Part shown: one piece after another, positions 1 through 6,294 of the stretch
Layout of the letters: every line of letters starts with the position of its first letter
Numbering within the stretch: the stretch's first letter is position 1
Assembly (NCBI GenBank): GCA_050260935.1
Contig: JBLNCU010000157.1
Coordinates: 1 to 13,099 of the forward strand
Source of the DNA: UBA8346 sp050260935
Lineage (GTDB): Bacteria > Bacillota > UBA4882 > UBA8346
Length of the DNA: 13,099 bases
Reading direction: 5' to 3'
Position numbers and translations under genes: made by a program
Notes under the pieces: generated by a model
The model's input: the letters and a program-made list of their open reading frames with translations, nothing else
Databases searched by the model: none
Told to the model about the DNA's origin: nothing

Positions 1-2
1 AG

Positions 3-968
3 CCGGATTTTGATTTGAATATCATGTCCCCCAGTCAAAGTTTAACCGAGATCACCTGCCGGGTTCTTCAGGGCTTAAGCCCTATTTTAGAGGCGGAGGC
101 TCCGGATATTTTATTGGTTCATGGTGATACCACTACTACCTTTGCCGGTAGTTTGGCCGCTTTTTACCAGCATATCAAGGTGGGACATGTTGAAGCCGGT
201 TTGCGTACCGGAGATAAAAGCCAACCCTATCCGGAAGAGCTAAACAGGTTATTAACCGGAGGGATTGCTGATATCCACTTTGCCCCGACTTTAGCGGCGC
301 AGCAGAATTTGTTAAAAGAAAACATACCGGCTGAAAACATATTTATTACCGGGAATACCGTCATTGATGCTTTGTATTATTGCCTAAAAACAATTCCTGA
401 GGTCAAATCCGGCGGAGATCAAAGGTTGATTCTGGTTACGGCCCACCGTCGTGAAAGCTGGGGTCCGCCCCTAAAGAATATCGTTTGCGCCTTGAAAAGA
501 ATCATAAAAGACAATCCGGAGGTTAACCTATTAATACCGGTTCACAAAAACCCGGCTGTCCGGAAGGTCTTCTATGATGAACTTGGGTCCGAGCCGGGAA
601 TAAAACTGGTTGAACCATTGGATTACCTTGAAATGGTGAAGGCGTTGGCCTCCGCTTACATGGTGATTACCGACTCCGGTGGCATTCAAGAGGAAGCGCC
701 GGCGCTGGGCAAACCTGTACTGGTGTTGAGGGAAAAAACCGAACGCCCGGAGGCGGTTTTCGCCGGTACGGTAAAACTGGTCGGCACAGAGACTGAGCGA
801 ATCGTAGACACCGCCAACTCGCTGCTAAAAGAGGAGCAGGAGTATCTAAAAATGTCCAAGGCCGTTAACCCCTATGGTGATGGGAGGGCAGCCGCCAGAA
901 TCGTTGCCGGACTGCGTTACTTTTTTGGAATAACCGCGGAAAAGCCCCCATCTTTCCGGCTGTCATAA
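3..968 (+). CDS. wecB: UDP-N-acetylglucosamine 2-epimerase (non-hydrolysing), 5' end missing
   Basis: Interconverts UDP-GlcNAc and UDP-ManNAc in the cytoplasm, supplying ManNAc units for cell-wall or surface polysaccharides. The reading frame is open from the window edge (first full codon at 3). The first in-frame ATG, at 24, lies inside a family-typical stretch (DLNIM..SQSLTEIT), so the true start is upstream and roughly 50 residues are missing. About 321 residues are present. Family landmarks are visible: HGDTTTT with its Asp codon at 126, GHVEAGLRT with its Glu codon at 192, PEE around 231, AHRRES with its His codon at 444, and DSGGIQEE from 672 followed by the RE-TERPE segment that binds the nucleotide. 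In enterobacterial WecB the corresponding acidic residues and His are catalytic. An epimerase just upstream of atp genes is an arrangement I recall from other clostridial genomes, but I have not checked this. mnaA is an equivalent name. Confidence 0.93.
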   Translation, partial: PDFDLNIMSPSQSLTEITCRVLQGLSPILEAEAPDILLVHGDTTTTFAGSLAAFYQHIKVGHVEAGLRTGDKSQPYPEELNRLLTGGIADIHFAPTLAAQQNLLKENIPAENIFITGNTVIDALYYCLKTIPEVKSGGDQRLILVTAHRRESWGPPLKNIVCALKRIIKDNPEVNLLIPVHKNPAVRKVFYDELGSEPGIKLVEPLDYLEMVKALASAYMVITDSGGIQEEAPALGKPVLVLREKTERPEAVFAGTVKLVGTETERIVDTANSLLKEEQEYLKMSKAVNPYGDGRAAARIVAGLRYFFGITAEKPPSFRLS

Positions 969-1038
969 AAATTTAACAAAAAAAGGCTTATCCGGAGCAA
1001 ACTTCTGTGCTATATTTAGATTTATACACCTTATCCCG

Positions 1039-1044
1039 TATAAT
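1039..1044 (+). promoter_or_regulatory. candidate -10 box for the atp operon
   Basis: The 103-base gap between the epimerase and the atp genes contains a perfect TATAAT at this position, about 30 bases before the first atp reading frame. The hexamer 17 bases upstream (TTAGAT, 1016-1021) is a poor -35 match. The assignment rests on the -10 box and location alone. No clear terminator follows the epimerase stop at 968, so read-through is also possible. Confidence 0.35.
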
Positions 1045-1071
1045 TGACTAAAAAAGTTCAGTAGCAACTTT

Positions 1072-1314
1072 TTGGGGGAATTATGGATAAAAAAGGACGA
1101 TCAAAGCAGTAAAGAAATGTGGCGGAGTTTAGCCCTTTACGGTTTTTTAAGTATCAACCTTGGTTTGATGACCGCCGGCGGCTATTACATAGGAAGACTT
1201 TTAGAGAACTCATATCATATTAAAAACATGACGGTTTCCGGTGTCTTAATAGGATTGTTTCTTGGTCTTTTTGAGCTGTTTCGAATCGCTTACAAGGCTG
1301 GGCCGAAAAAATGA
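1072..1314 (+). CDS. atpZ: AtpZ/AtpI-family small membrane protein of the ATP synthase operon
   Basis: A small protein of 80 residues as called, with two predicted transmembrane helices (about residues 18-42 and 55-75) and a basic C-terminus (KAGPKK). Its size and its place first in an atp operon fit the AtpZ family (F0F1-ATPase gene 1 type), thought to help Fo assembly or Mg2+/Ca2+ handling. Exact function is inferred. The start is uncertain. The only in-frame start codon before residue 16 is the TTG at 1072, with no good Shine-Dalgarno ahead of it. The next in-frame ATG is at 1117. An ATG at 1083 with GGGGG just upstream is in another frame and hits a stop at 1110. Removing one A from the A6 run at 1089-1094 would join that ATG to this frame and give MDKKDDQSSKEMWRS. 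The stop overlaps the next gene by 4 bases (ATGA), implying translational coupling. Confidence 0.72.
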   Translation: MGELWIKKDDQSSKEMWRSLALYGFLSINLGLMTAGGYYIGRLLENSYHIKNMTVSGVLIGLFLGLFELFRIAYKAGPKK

Positions 1315-1667
1315 TCTTTTTAGTCGGGTTCCTCATTTTGATCACTGCTTCTTTAACCGCCCTTTTCACGGGAAATATCCACGGCTACCCCGGCGCGGTA
1401 ATTCTCGGTTTGGACGCCGTTTTTTCCGACCTTTTTTGGCAATGGTTACGGTTTAAGATTGTCCGTAAAAATAAAACGGGTTACCTGGTGGGAGGCATTC
1501 TCGGCGGATTGATAGTCCGGGTTGCCAGCATCTTTGGTTTTATTCAAATCGGTTTATGGTGGCTCGGAAAAACATCAAGTTATTTCATAGTCTTTGCCGC
1601 CTTACTCTTGACAATCCCGATTTGGAGCATTATCGCCGCCTATAAATTTAAACTGGAGAGAGACTGA
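1311..1667 (+). CDS. atpI: AtpI-like ATP synthase subunit I
   Basis: A 118-residue, strongly hydrophobic protein with three to four predicted membrane helices (about residues 1-21, 28-46, 57-84 and 89-111) separated by a short basic loop (RFKIVRKNK, about 47-55). No enzymatic motif is visible. Its position between the AtpZ-like gene and atpB, and its length, match the ATP synthase I chain family, which in other bacteria assists assembly of the c-ring. The start overlaps the preceding stop in an ATGA junction at 1311-1314, and the stop is followed after only 3 bases by atpB. The family call rests on context and hydropathy more than on sequence motifs. Confidence 0.7.
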   Translation: MIFLVGFLILITASLTALFTGNIHGYPGAVILGLDAVFSDLFWQWLRFKIVRKNKTGYLVGGILGGLIVRVASIFGFIQIGLWWLGKTSSYFIVFAALLLTIPIWSIIAAYKFKLERD

Positions 1668-1670
1668 GCG

Positions 1671-2345
1671 ATGGAATCCTCGCATGATATCGTAAAATGG
1701 TTCGGTTTGGACTTTAATATCCGGATTATGATTATGACCTGGATCGTAATGATTATTCTATTCGTTTTAGCTTGGTTTGCTTCCAGGAAGATCAGTTGGA
1801 TCCCCAGGGGCTGGCAAAGTATCTTCGAAATGGTTATCGAGTTTATTCAAGGTATGATCAAGGACAACCTGGGTCAACAGGGCTTAAAATATACTTACTT
1901 CTTCGGCTCTTTATTTCTCTTTATTTTATTCTCCAATATGTTGGGATTAATTCCCGGACTCGCCTCCCCTACCCGTGACGTCAGCGTGACGTTAAGCCTG
2001 GCGGTTTTATGGGTCTTCTGGCAGCAATATATCAGTATCCGGGAGAACGGTTTGGGTAATTACGTAAAGCATTATTTTGAACCGTTCGCGCCTTTTGTCC
2101 TCATACACCTGCTTGAGTTGGGCACCCGTCCGTTAACACTGGCATTGCGGCTATTCGGCAATATTTTCGCCGGTGAGATTTTGCTGGAAAAACTGACGGA
2201 AAATTTTCCACTGCTGGTGCCCGGAGTTTGGATTGTGATGAGCATTGCTATCGGCGCCATTCAAGCCTTTATTTTCACTGTCCTAACAGTATCCTATACG
2301 GGTTTAACCGTATCACATGAGGATAATGCAGAGCATGCACATTAA
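1671..2345 (+). CDS. atpB: F1Fo ATP synthase subunit a
   Basis: Stator subunit that forms the two ion half-channels next to the rotating c-ring. It has 224 residues and about five or six membrane helices. The hallmark segment TRPLTLALRLFGNIFAGE spans about residues 152-169. R160 is the essential Arg (E. coli R210), with N164 and E169 matching E. coli N214 and E219. The final helix carries IQAFIFTVLT with Q198 (E. coli Q252). The position matching E. coli H245 is Ser191. The C-terminus ends in a His/Glu-rich tail (HEDNAEHAH). AGCG before the ATG is a weak ribosome site, so translation is probably coupled to atpI, whose stop lies 3 bases upstream. Confidence 0.97.
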   Translation: MESSHDIVKWFGLDFNIRIMIMTWIVMIILFVLAWFASRKISWIPRGWQSIFEMVIEFIQGMIKDNLGQQGLKYTYFFGSLFLFILFSNMLGLIPGLASPTRDVSVTLSLAVLWVFWQQYISIRENGLGNYVKHYFEPFAPFVLIHLLELGTRPLTLALRLFGNIFAGEILLEKLTENFPLLVPGVWIVMSIAIGAIQAFIFTVLTVSYTGLTVSHEDNAEHAH

Positions 2346-2362
2346 TTGCGGAGGTGTTTTCA

Positions 2363-2596
2363 ATGGATTTAAGTGTTGTATTGGCAATCGTGGTAGGAGC
2401 AATTTGTCTGGGTTCCAGTTTTACGGCGGCTTTTGGCGATGCCAAGGTAATCTCGACCGCTCTTGAAGGAATGGCCCGTCAACCGGAAGTACAGGGACGG
2501 CTCTTCACTTCTATGTTAATCGGAGTGGGTCTTTTGGAATCAATGCCGATTATCTCCATTGTTATCGCTTTTATGTTAATTCCGCGAATTGGTTGA
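2363..2596 (+). CDS. atpE: F1Fo ATP synthase subunit c (ring proteolipid)
   Basis: A hairpin of two membrane helices that oligomerises into the rotor ring and carries the coupling ion. I chose the ATG at 2363, not the GTG at 2354, because GGAGG at 2350-2354 lies 8 bases upstream of the ATG and overlaps the GTG. This gives 77 residues. The cytoplasmic loop ARQPE is at residues 38-42 and the ion-binding carboxylate is E59 in GLLESMPII. Aligned through RQP, D26 occupies the position of Gln32 in the Na+-type Ilyobacter ring, and S60 follows E59. The helix-1 glycine series GxGxGxG (residues 21-27) reads T-A-A-F-G-D-A. These features bear on ring size and ion choice (see findings). The identity is certain; the ion specificity is not. 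Confidence 0.97.
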   Translation: MDLSVVLAIVVGAICLGSSFTAAFGDAKVISTALEGMARQPEVQGRLFTSMLIGVGLLESMPIISIVIAFMLIPRIG

Positions 2597-2634
2597 TTCC
2601 TGATTCTTGCTCTTTTAGGTGAGGAGGTTCGGCA

Positions 2635-3120
2635 ATGGAAATCGAATTAGGGACATTTATCTTTATGATCATCAATTTTTGCGTCTTGATGATTGTCCTG
2701 GTGCGCCTCCTTTACAGGCCTATCCAAGGAATTTTAGAGCAGCGCCAGCAAAAAATCAGTAATGATTTAAGCGAAGCCGAGAAGTCCAAGGAGGCCTGGG
2801 AACAGAAACAGAAAGAAGCGAAGTTGGCCCTGGAAAAAGCTAGCTTAGAAGCAGAGGAAATGGTGGAAAGAGCCCGTCAGGAAGCTGAAAAGTTACGGGA
2901 AGAGATTATCAGTAAAGCCCGCCAAGAAGCGGAAGAGATCCGTCAACGCAATCAGGCTGAAATTGAACGGGCCAAAAAGGCGGCCCGGGATGAATTACGC
3001 GAAGGCGCTGTCACTCTAGCCATTTCTGCCGCCTCTAAAGCTATCGGCAGCAAAATGTCGGCCGAAATTAACGAATCATTAATTCGTGGCGTCCTAAACT
3101 CAATCGAGAAAGGAGCCTGA
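2635..3120 (+). CDS. atpF: F1Fo ATP synthase subunit b
   Basis: Peripheral stalk subunit that holds the F1 head against rotation. It has 161 residues, a usual length for the family. An N-terminal membrane helix (about 5-25) is followed by the conserved RLLYRPI hinge, then a long charged helix rich in Glu, Lys, Arg and Ala (about 35-140) that would form the right-handed coiled coil of the b dimer. The C-terminal segment (AISAASKAIG) is the delta-contact type. A strong GAGGAGG Shine-Dalgarno lies a few bases before the ATG. Only 4 bases separate its stop from atpH. Only one b-type gene is present, so the stalk is presumably a homodimer. Confidence 0.96.
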   Translation: MEIELGTFIFMIINFCVLMIVLVRLLYRPIQGILEQRQQKISNDLSEAEKSKEAWEQKQKEAKLALEKASLEAEEMVERARQEAEKLREEIISKARQEAEEIRQRNQAEIERAKKAARDELREGAVTLAISAASKAIGSKMSAEINESLIRGVLNSIEKGA

Positions 3121-3124
3121 AACT

Positions 3125-3685
3125 ATGTATTCGCAGGCGGCGTTTAATTACGGCCGGGCTATGGTGGAACTGGCCAAGGAAAAGGGGATTCTTGACCGGG
3201 TTTTGACGATTGCCAAGGATCTGATTGCTGATTTACAGACGCCTAAGCTTCAGGAGTTTTTAAAACATCCCAAGGCTCCGGCAGCCGCTAAACGGGAGAT
3301 CCTGCAACGCTTGATGGCTAAAAGTTCCACCCCGCAAGAGTTCCGGCATTTTCTGTTCTTGATTATTGAACGGCGGCGTGAAAACTTATTGTTGCCTATT
3401 TTAGAGTCCTTAATTGAACAGGCTTTGAAGGCTCAAGGTTTTGAAGTTGTGGAACTGGTGTCGGCTTTACCATTATCTGAAGCCAAACAGCAATCCATCG
3501 GCAAAGATTTGGAGCAAGCCTGGCACACCAAAATTTCTTTGCAATATAGGGAAAATCCCAATTTAATTGGGGGTATTATTATCAGGCGCGGCGATGAGTT
3601 GATTGATGGTTCATTATCAGGACAGTTAAACGCTTTAAAACGGCAGTTGATTGCCGAAACGGATATCGCTGCGGAATTATCTTAG
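3125..3685 (+). CDS. atpH: F1Fo ATP synthase subunit delta
   Basis: Connects the top of the alpha/beta hexamer to the b stalk (OSCP type). It has 186 residues. The N-terminal helical bundle opens with the typical A-x-x-Y-x-x-A pattern (SQAAFNYGRAMVELA, residues 3-17). The C-terminal part carries the family signature NPNLIGGIIIRRGDELIDGS and then a terminal helix. The start follows AAAGGAG, which overlaps the 3' end of atpF and stands 8 bases before the ATG. It sits in the canonical place between b and alpha. Confidence 0.96.
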   Translation: MYSQAAFNYGRAMVELAKEKGILDRVLTIAKDLIADLQTPKLQEFLKHPKAPAAAKREILQRLMAKSSTPQEFRHFLFLIIERRRENLLLPILESLIEQALKAQGFEVVELVSALPLSEAKQQSIGKDLEQAWHTKISLQYRENPNLIGGIIIRRGDELIDGSLSGQLNALKRQLIAETDIAAELS

Positions 3686-3700
3686 TAAAGGACGATTATC

Positions 3701-5215
3701 ATGCGCTTCGCTACTGATGAAATCATTTCGGTTTTAAAGGAACAGATTGACAAATACCAGCTTGATTTTGAAGCTCAGGAGACCGGTACCGTGCTTGAAG
3801 TTGGCGACGGTATCGCCCGTATCTACGGTTTGGAAAAAGCCATGATGGGTGAATTGTTGGAGTTTCCGAACCAGGTATATGGAATGGCCTTAAACCTTGA
3901 AGAGGACAATATCGGCTGCGTTTTGTTCGGCGATGAGACCTTGATTAAAGAGGGGGATCAGGTCAAACGGACCAACCGGGTAGTCGAAGTTCCGGTCGGT
4001 GAAGCGATGATTGGCCGGATAGTCAATCCGCTGGGGCAGCCCATTGACGGTAAAGGGCCGGTAAAAACCAATGATTTTCGTCCGGTCGAGCGGATAGCGC
4101 CTGGTATTTCCAAACGGGAGCCGGTAAAGGTTCCTCTTCAAACCGGGTTGAAGGCAATCGACTCCATGATTCCCATCGGCCGCGGCCAGCGCGAGTTGAT
4201 TATCGGTGACCGGCAAACGGGTAAAACCGCGATTGCTATTGATACTATTCTAAATCAGAAAGATACCGGAGTAATTTGCATTTATGTATGTATCGGTCAA
4301 AAGACCTCTACACTGGCTCAGATTGTCCAAGTATTAGAAAACAAAGGAGCTATGGGTTATTCAATTGTAGTAGCCGCTACAGCCAGCGATATGGCTCCCT
4401 TACAATATTTAGCACCATTTTCCGGTTGCGCCATCGGTGAGTATTTTATGCAACAGGGCAAGGATGTTTTGGTGGTCTATGACGACTTATCGAAACATGC
4501 GATCGCCTACCGTTCAATGTCCTTATTATTGCGGCGTCCGCCGGGACGTGAAGCTTATCCCGGTGATGTGTTTTACCTGCATTCCCGGTTGTTGGAGCGG
4601 TCCGCGAAATTAAACGCCGAGAACGGCGGAGGTTCCTTAACCGCGTTGCCGATTGTAGAAACTTTAGCAGGCGATGTTTCGGCCTATATTCCGACCAATG
4701 TTATCTCCATTACCGACGGCCAGATTATTCTGGGCACCGAATTATTCTTCAGCGGTGTCCGGCCAGCGGTTAATGTAGGTATTTCAGTTTCGCGGGTAGG
4801 CGGCGACGCCCAGATCAAGGCGATGAAACAGGTCGCTGGCAGGCTCCGGCTTGACTTGGCCCAATTTCGCGAACTGGAGGCTTTTGCCCAATTCGGGGCC
4901 GACCTGGACAAAGCCACCCAAGCCCGTTTAAACCGCGGTTACCGGATTGTCGAGATTTTAAAGCAGGAACAGTATAAACCGATGTCCATCTATGAACAGA
5001 TTATTCTGATCTACACTGTGACCAACGGTTATCTGGATGATATTTCGATACCGGAAGTAAAGCGCTTTGAGAAAGAATTTTTACACTTCATGCAGCTTGA
5101 AGGGGAGGCCTTCTATAAAAAGCTTGCCGAGAAAAAGGCGTTCGATAAAGGGCTTACCGATGAGTTGGCGGCCTTGATTACCAAGTTTAAGGAACGTTTT
5201 AAAGCAACGTCGTAA
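3701..5215 (+). CDS. atpA: F1 ATP synthase subunit alpha
   Basis: Non-catalytic nucleotide-binding subunit of the F1 head, 504 residues, full length for the family. The N-terminal beta-barrel domain spans about 25-95. The P-loop GDRQTGKT is at 169-176, the Walker B strand DVLVVYDD at 255-262, and the alpha/beta signature PAVNVGISVSR at 355-365. Its terminal R365 is the arginine finger that completes the catalytic site on beta. The C-terminal helical domain follows, with no truncation. An AAAGGA ribosome site precedes the ATG. Downstream there is an unusual 74-base gap before atpG. Confidence 0.98.
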   Translation: MRFATDEIISVLKEQIDKYQLDFEAQETGTVLEVGDGIARIYGLEKAMMGELLEFPNQVYGMALNLEEDNIGCVLFGDETLIKEGDQVKRTNRVVEVPVGEAMIGRIVNPLGQPIDGKGPVKTNDFRPVERIAPGISKREPVKVPLQTGLKAIDSMIPIGRGQRELIIGDRQTGKTAIAIDTILNQKDTGVICIYVCIGQKTSTLAQIVQVLENKGAMGYSIVVAATASDMAPLQYLAPFSGCAIGEYFMQQGKDVLVVYDDLSKHAIAYRSMSLLLRRPPGREAYPGDVFYLHSRLLERSAKLNAENGGGSLTALPIVETLAGDVSAYIPTNVISITDGQIILGTELFFSGVRPAVNVGISVSRVGGDAQIKAMKQVAGRLRLDLAQFRELEAFAQFGADLDKATQARLNRGYRIVEILKQEQYKPMSIYEQIILIYTVTNGYLDDISIPEVKRFEKEFLHFMQLEGEAFYKKLAEKKAFDKGLTDELAALITKFKERFKATS

Positions 5216-5289
5216 GTTGAAAGTCTAAGGCAGCGAAAGTTATTCGTTCTTAGTGCCCATTAACCAATAACTTCCTGAAGGTATGTTAA
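5216..5289 (+). repeat. atpA-atpG spacer with inverted repeat
   Basis: A 74-base non-coding spacer in an otherwise compact operon. AAGTTATT (5237-5244) and AATAACTT (5266-5273) are perfect 8-base complements around a 21-base loop. The segment CCATTAACCAATAACTTC resembles AT-rich 'AATAACTAATAAC'-type intergenic filler I recall from some clostridial genomes. No T-run follows the stem, so it is not a convincing terminator. GAAGG about 8 bases before the ATG at 5290 serves as the atpG ribosome site. Confidence 0.45.
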
Positions 5290-6156
5290 ATGGCTACAAT
5301 TCGTGATTTAAGGATTAAAATTAAATCCATTAAAAATATCCAGCAGATTACTAAAGCCATGAAAATGGTGGCGGTGGCCCGCCTCAAAAGAGCGCAGCAG
5401 CGTTTGGACGCCACCCGCCCTTATGCCCGCAAAATAGCCGAAGTCACTTTGGACCTGGCCTCATTGACACCCTGGTCGGATAATCCATTCCTTCACCCCC
5501 ATCAACACCAAAAAAAGATTTTAATATTGGTCTTTACCGGTGATCGGGGGTTAGCGGGCGGATTTCATCAGAAGATCGTCGACGGAGCTTATCAATTCAG
5601 TCTGAAATTCAAAGGTAAGGCCGAAGTCTCTTTTTATGTGCTGGGGCGTAAAGGCATTCAACGCTTTCAATCGCGTAAGTTTCCGCTCTATAAAAGCTAT
5701 GGCGGTCTGATCGCCGGTATACCCCATTCCGAGGTTCAAAAATTTGCTAAAGAACTAACCGAACTTTATCTAAGTGAAGAGTTCGATCAGATTTATTTGT
5801 ATTATTCGAAATACTATTCGACAATAACCCAAAAACCCCGGGCTTTTCAGCTATTGCCTATTGATCCTTCCAAAGCCCGCAATAAGGAAGAACACGGCCT
5901 CTTTATTTTTGAGCCCAAGCAGCAGGTAATCCTGGATAGTATCTTGCCGCGTTATATAGAAAGTGAAATATACCGGGCATTTTTAGAGACCGAGGTCGGC
6001 GAGCTGGGCGCCAAAATGACGGCTATGTCCTCCGCTACCGATAATGCGGCGGAACTTATCGAACATTATCAGTTGATTATCAATCGCTTGCGTCAGAGTC
6101 AGATTACTACGGAGATAGCTGAAATCGTAGGCGGGGCCGAAGCATTGAATGGGTAG
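5290..6156 (+). CDS. atpG: F1 ATP synthase subunit gamma
   Basis: Central rotor shaft, 288 residues, normal length. The two terminal helices that make the coiled-coil axle are clear: the N-terminal one, with IRDLRIKIKSIKNIQQITKA and MVAVARLKRAQ, covers about residues 4-56. The C-terminal one carries the family signature (EVGELGAKMTAMSSATDNA) and runs to the end at GGAEALNG. The middle Rossmann-like domain contains FTGDRGLAGGFH (about 83-94). The gene is flanked on both sides by repeat-like spacers, unlike any other gene in the operon. Confidence 0.97.
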   Translation: MATIRDLRIKIKSIKNIQQITKAMKMVAVARLKRAQQRLDATRPYARKIAEVTLDLASLTPWSDNPFLHPHQHQKKILILVFTGDRGLAGGFHQKIVDGAYQFSLKFKGKAEVSFYVLGRKGIQRFQSRKFPLYKSYGGLIAGIPHSEVQKFAKELTELYLSEEFDQIYLYYSKYYSTITQKPRAFQLLPIDPSKARNKEEHGLFIFEPKQQVILDSILPRYIESEIYRAFLETEVGELGAKMTAMSSATDNAAELIEHYQLIINRLRQSQITTEIAEIVGGAEALNG

Positions 6157-6294
6157 AATTTAGAATATAGTCAGAAGTAAATAGATAAAGTCCCATTTTA
6201 ATAAGTCCCACTCAGCGGATTTGTATTCCGGCTTCTGACTCCTGGCTCCCGATTCCTTATATACCAAAATTAATACTCTTTTGGAGGACTAATC
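6157..6294 (+). repeat. atpG-atpD spacer with inverted and direct repeats
   Basis: A 138-base spacer, the largest in the operon. AGTCAGAAG (6169-6177) and CTTCTGACT (6232-6240) are perfect 9-base complements 54 bases apart. AAGTCCCA occurs twice (6188-6195 and 6203-6210), 15 bases apart. The stretch CTTCTGACTCCTGGCTCCC looks like degenerate CTGACTC-type intergenic repeat. This suggests a small repetitive or MITE-like insertion, which is an inference. A good TTGGAGGA ribosome site precedes atpD at 6295. Confidence 0.5.

Noticed and set aside
2354..2362. GTG start for atpE giving three extra residues
   Set aside because: The GTG overlaps the GGAGG Shine-Dalgarno; the ATG at 2363 has ideal 8-base spacing and matches the family N-terminus.
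3890..4216. 108-codon minus-strand open frame inside atpA
   Set aside because: Antisense shadow of a conserved gene; the + strand carries the P-loop and the signature motifs.
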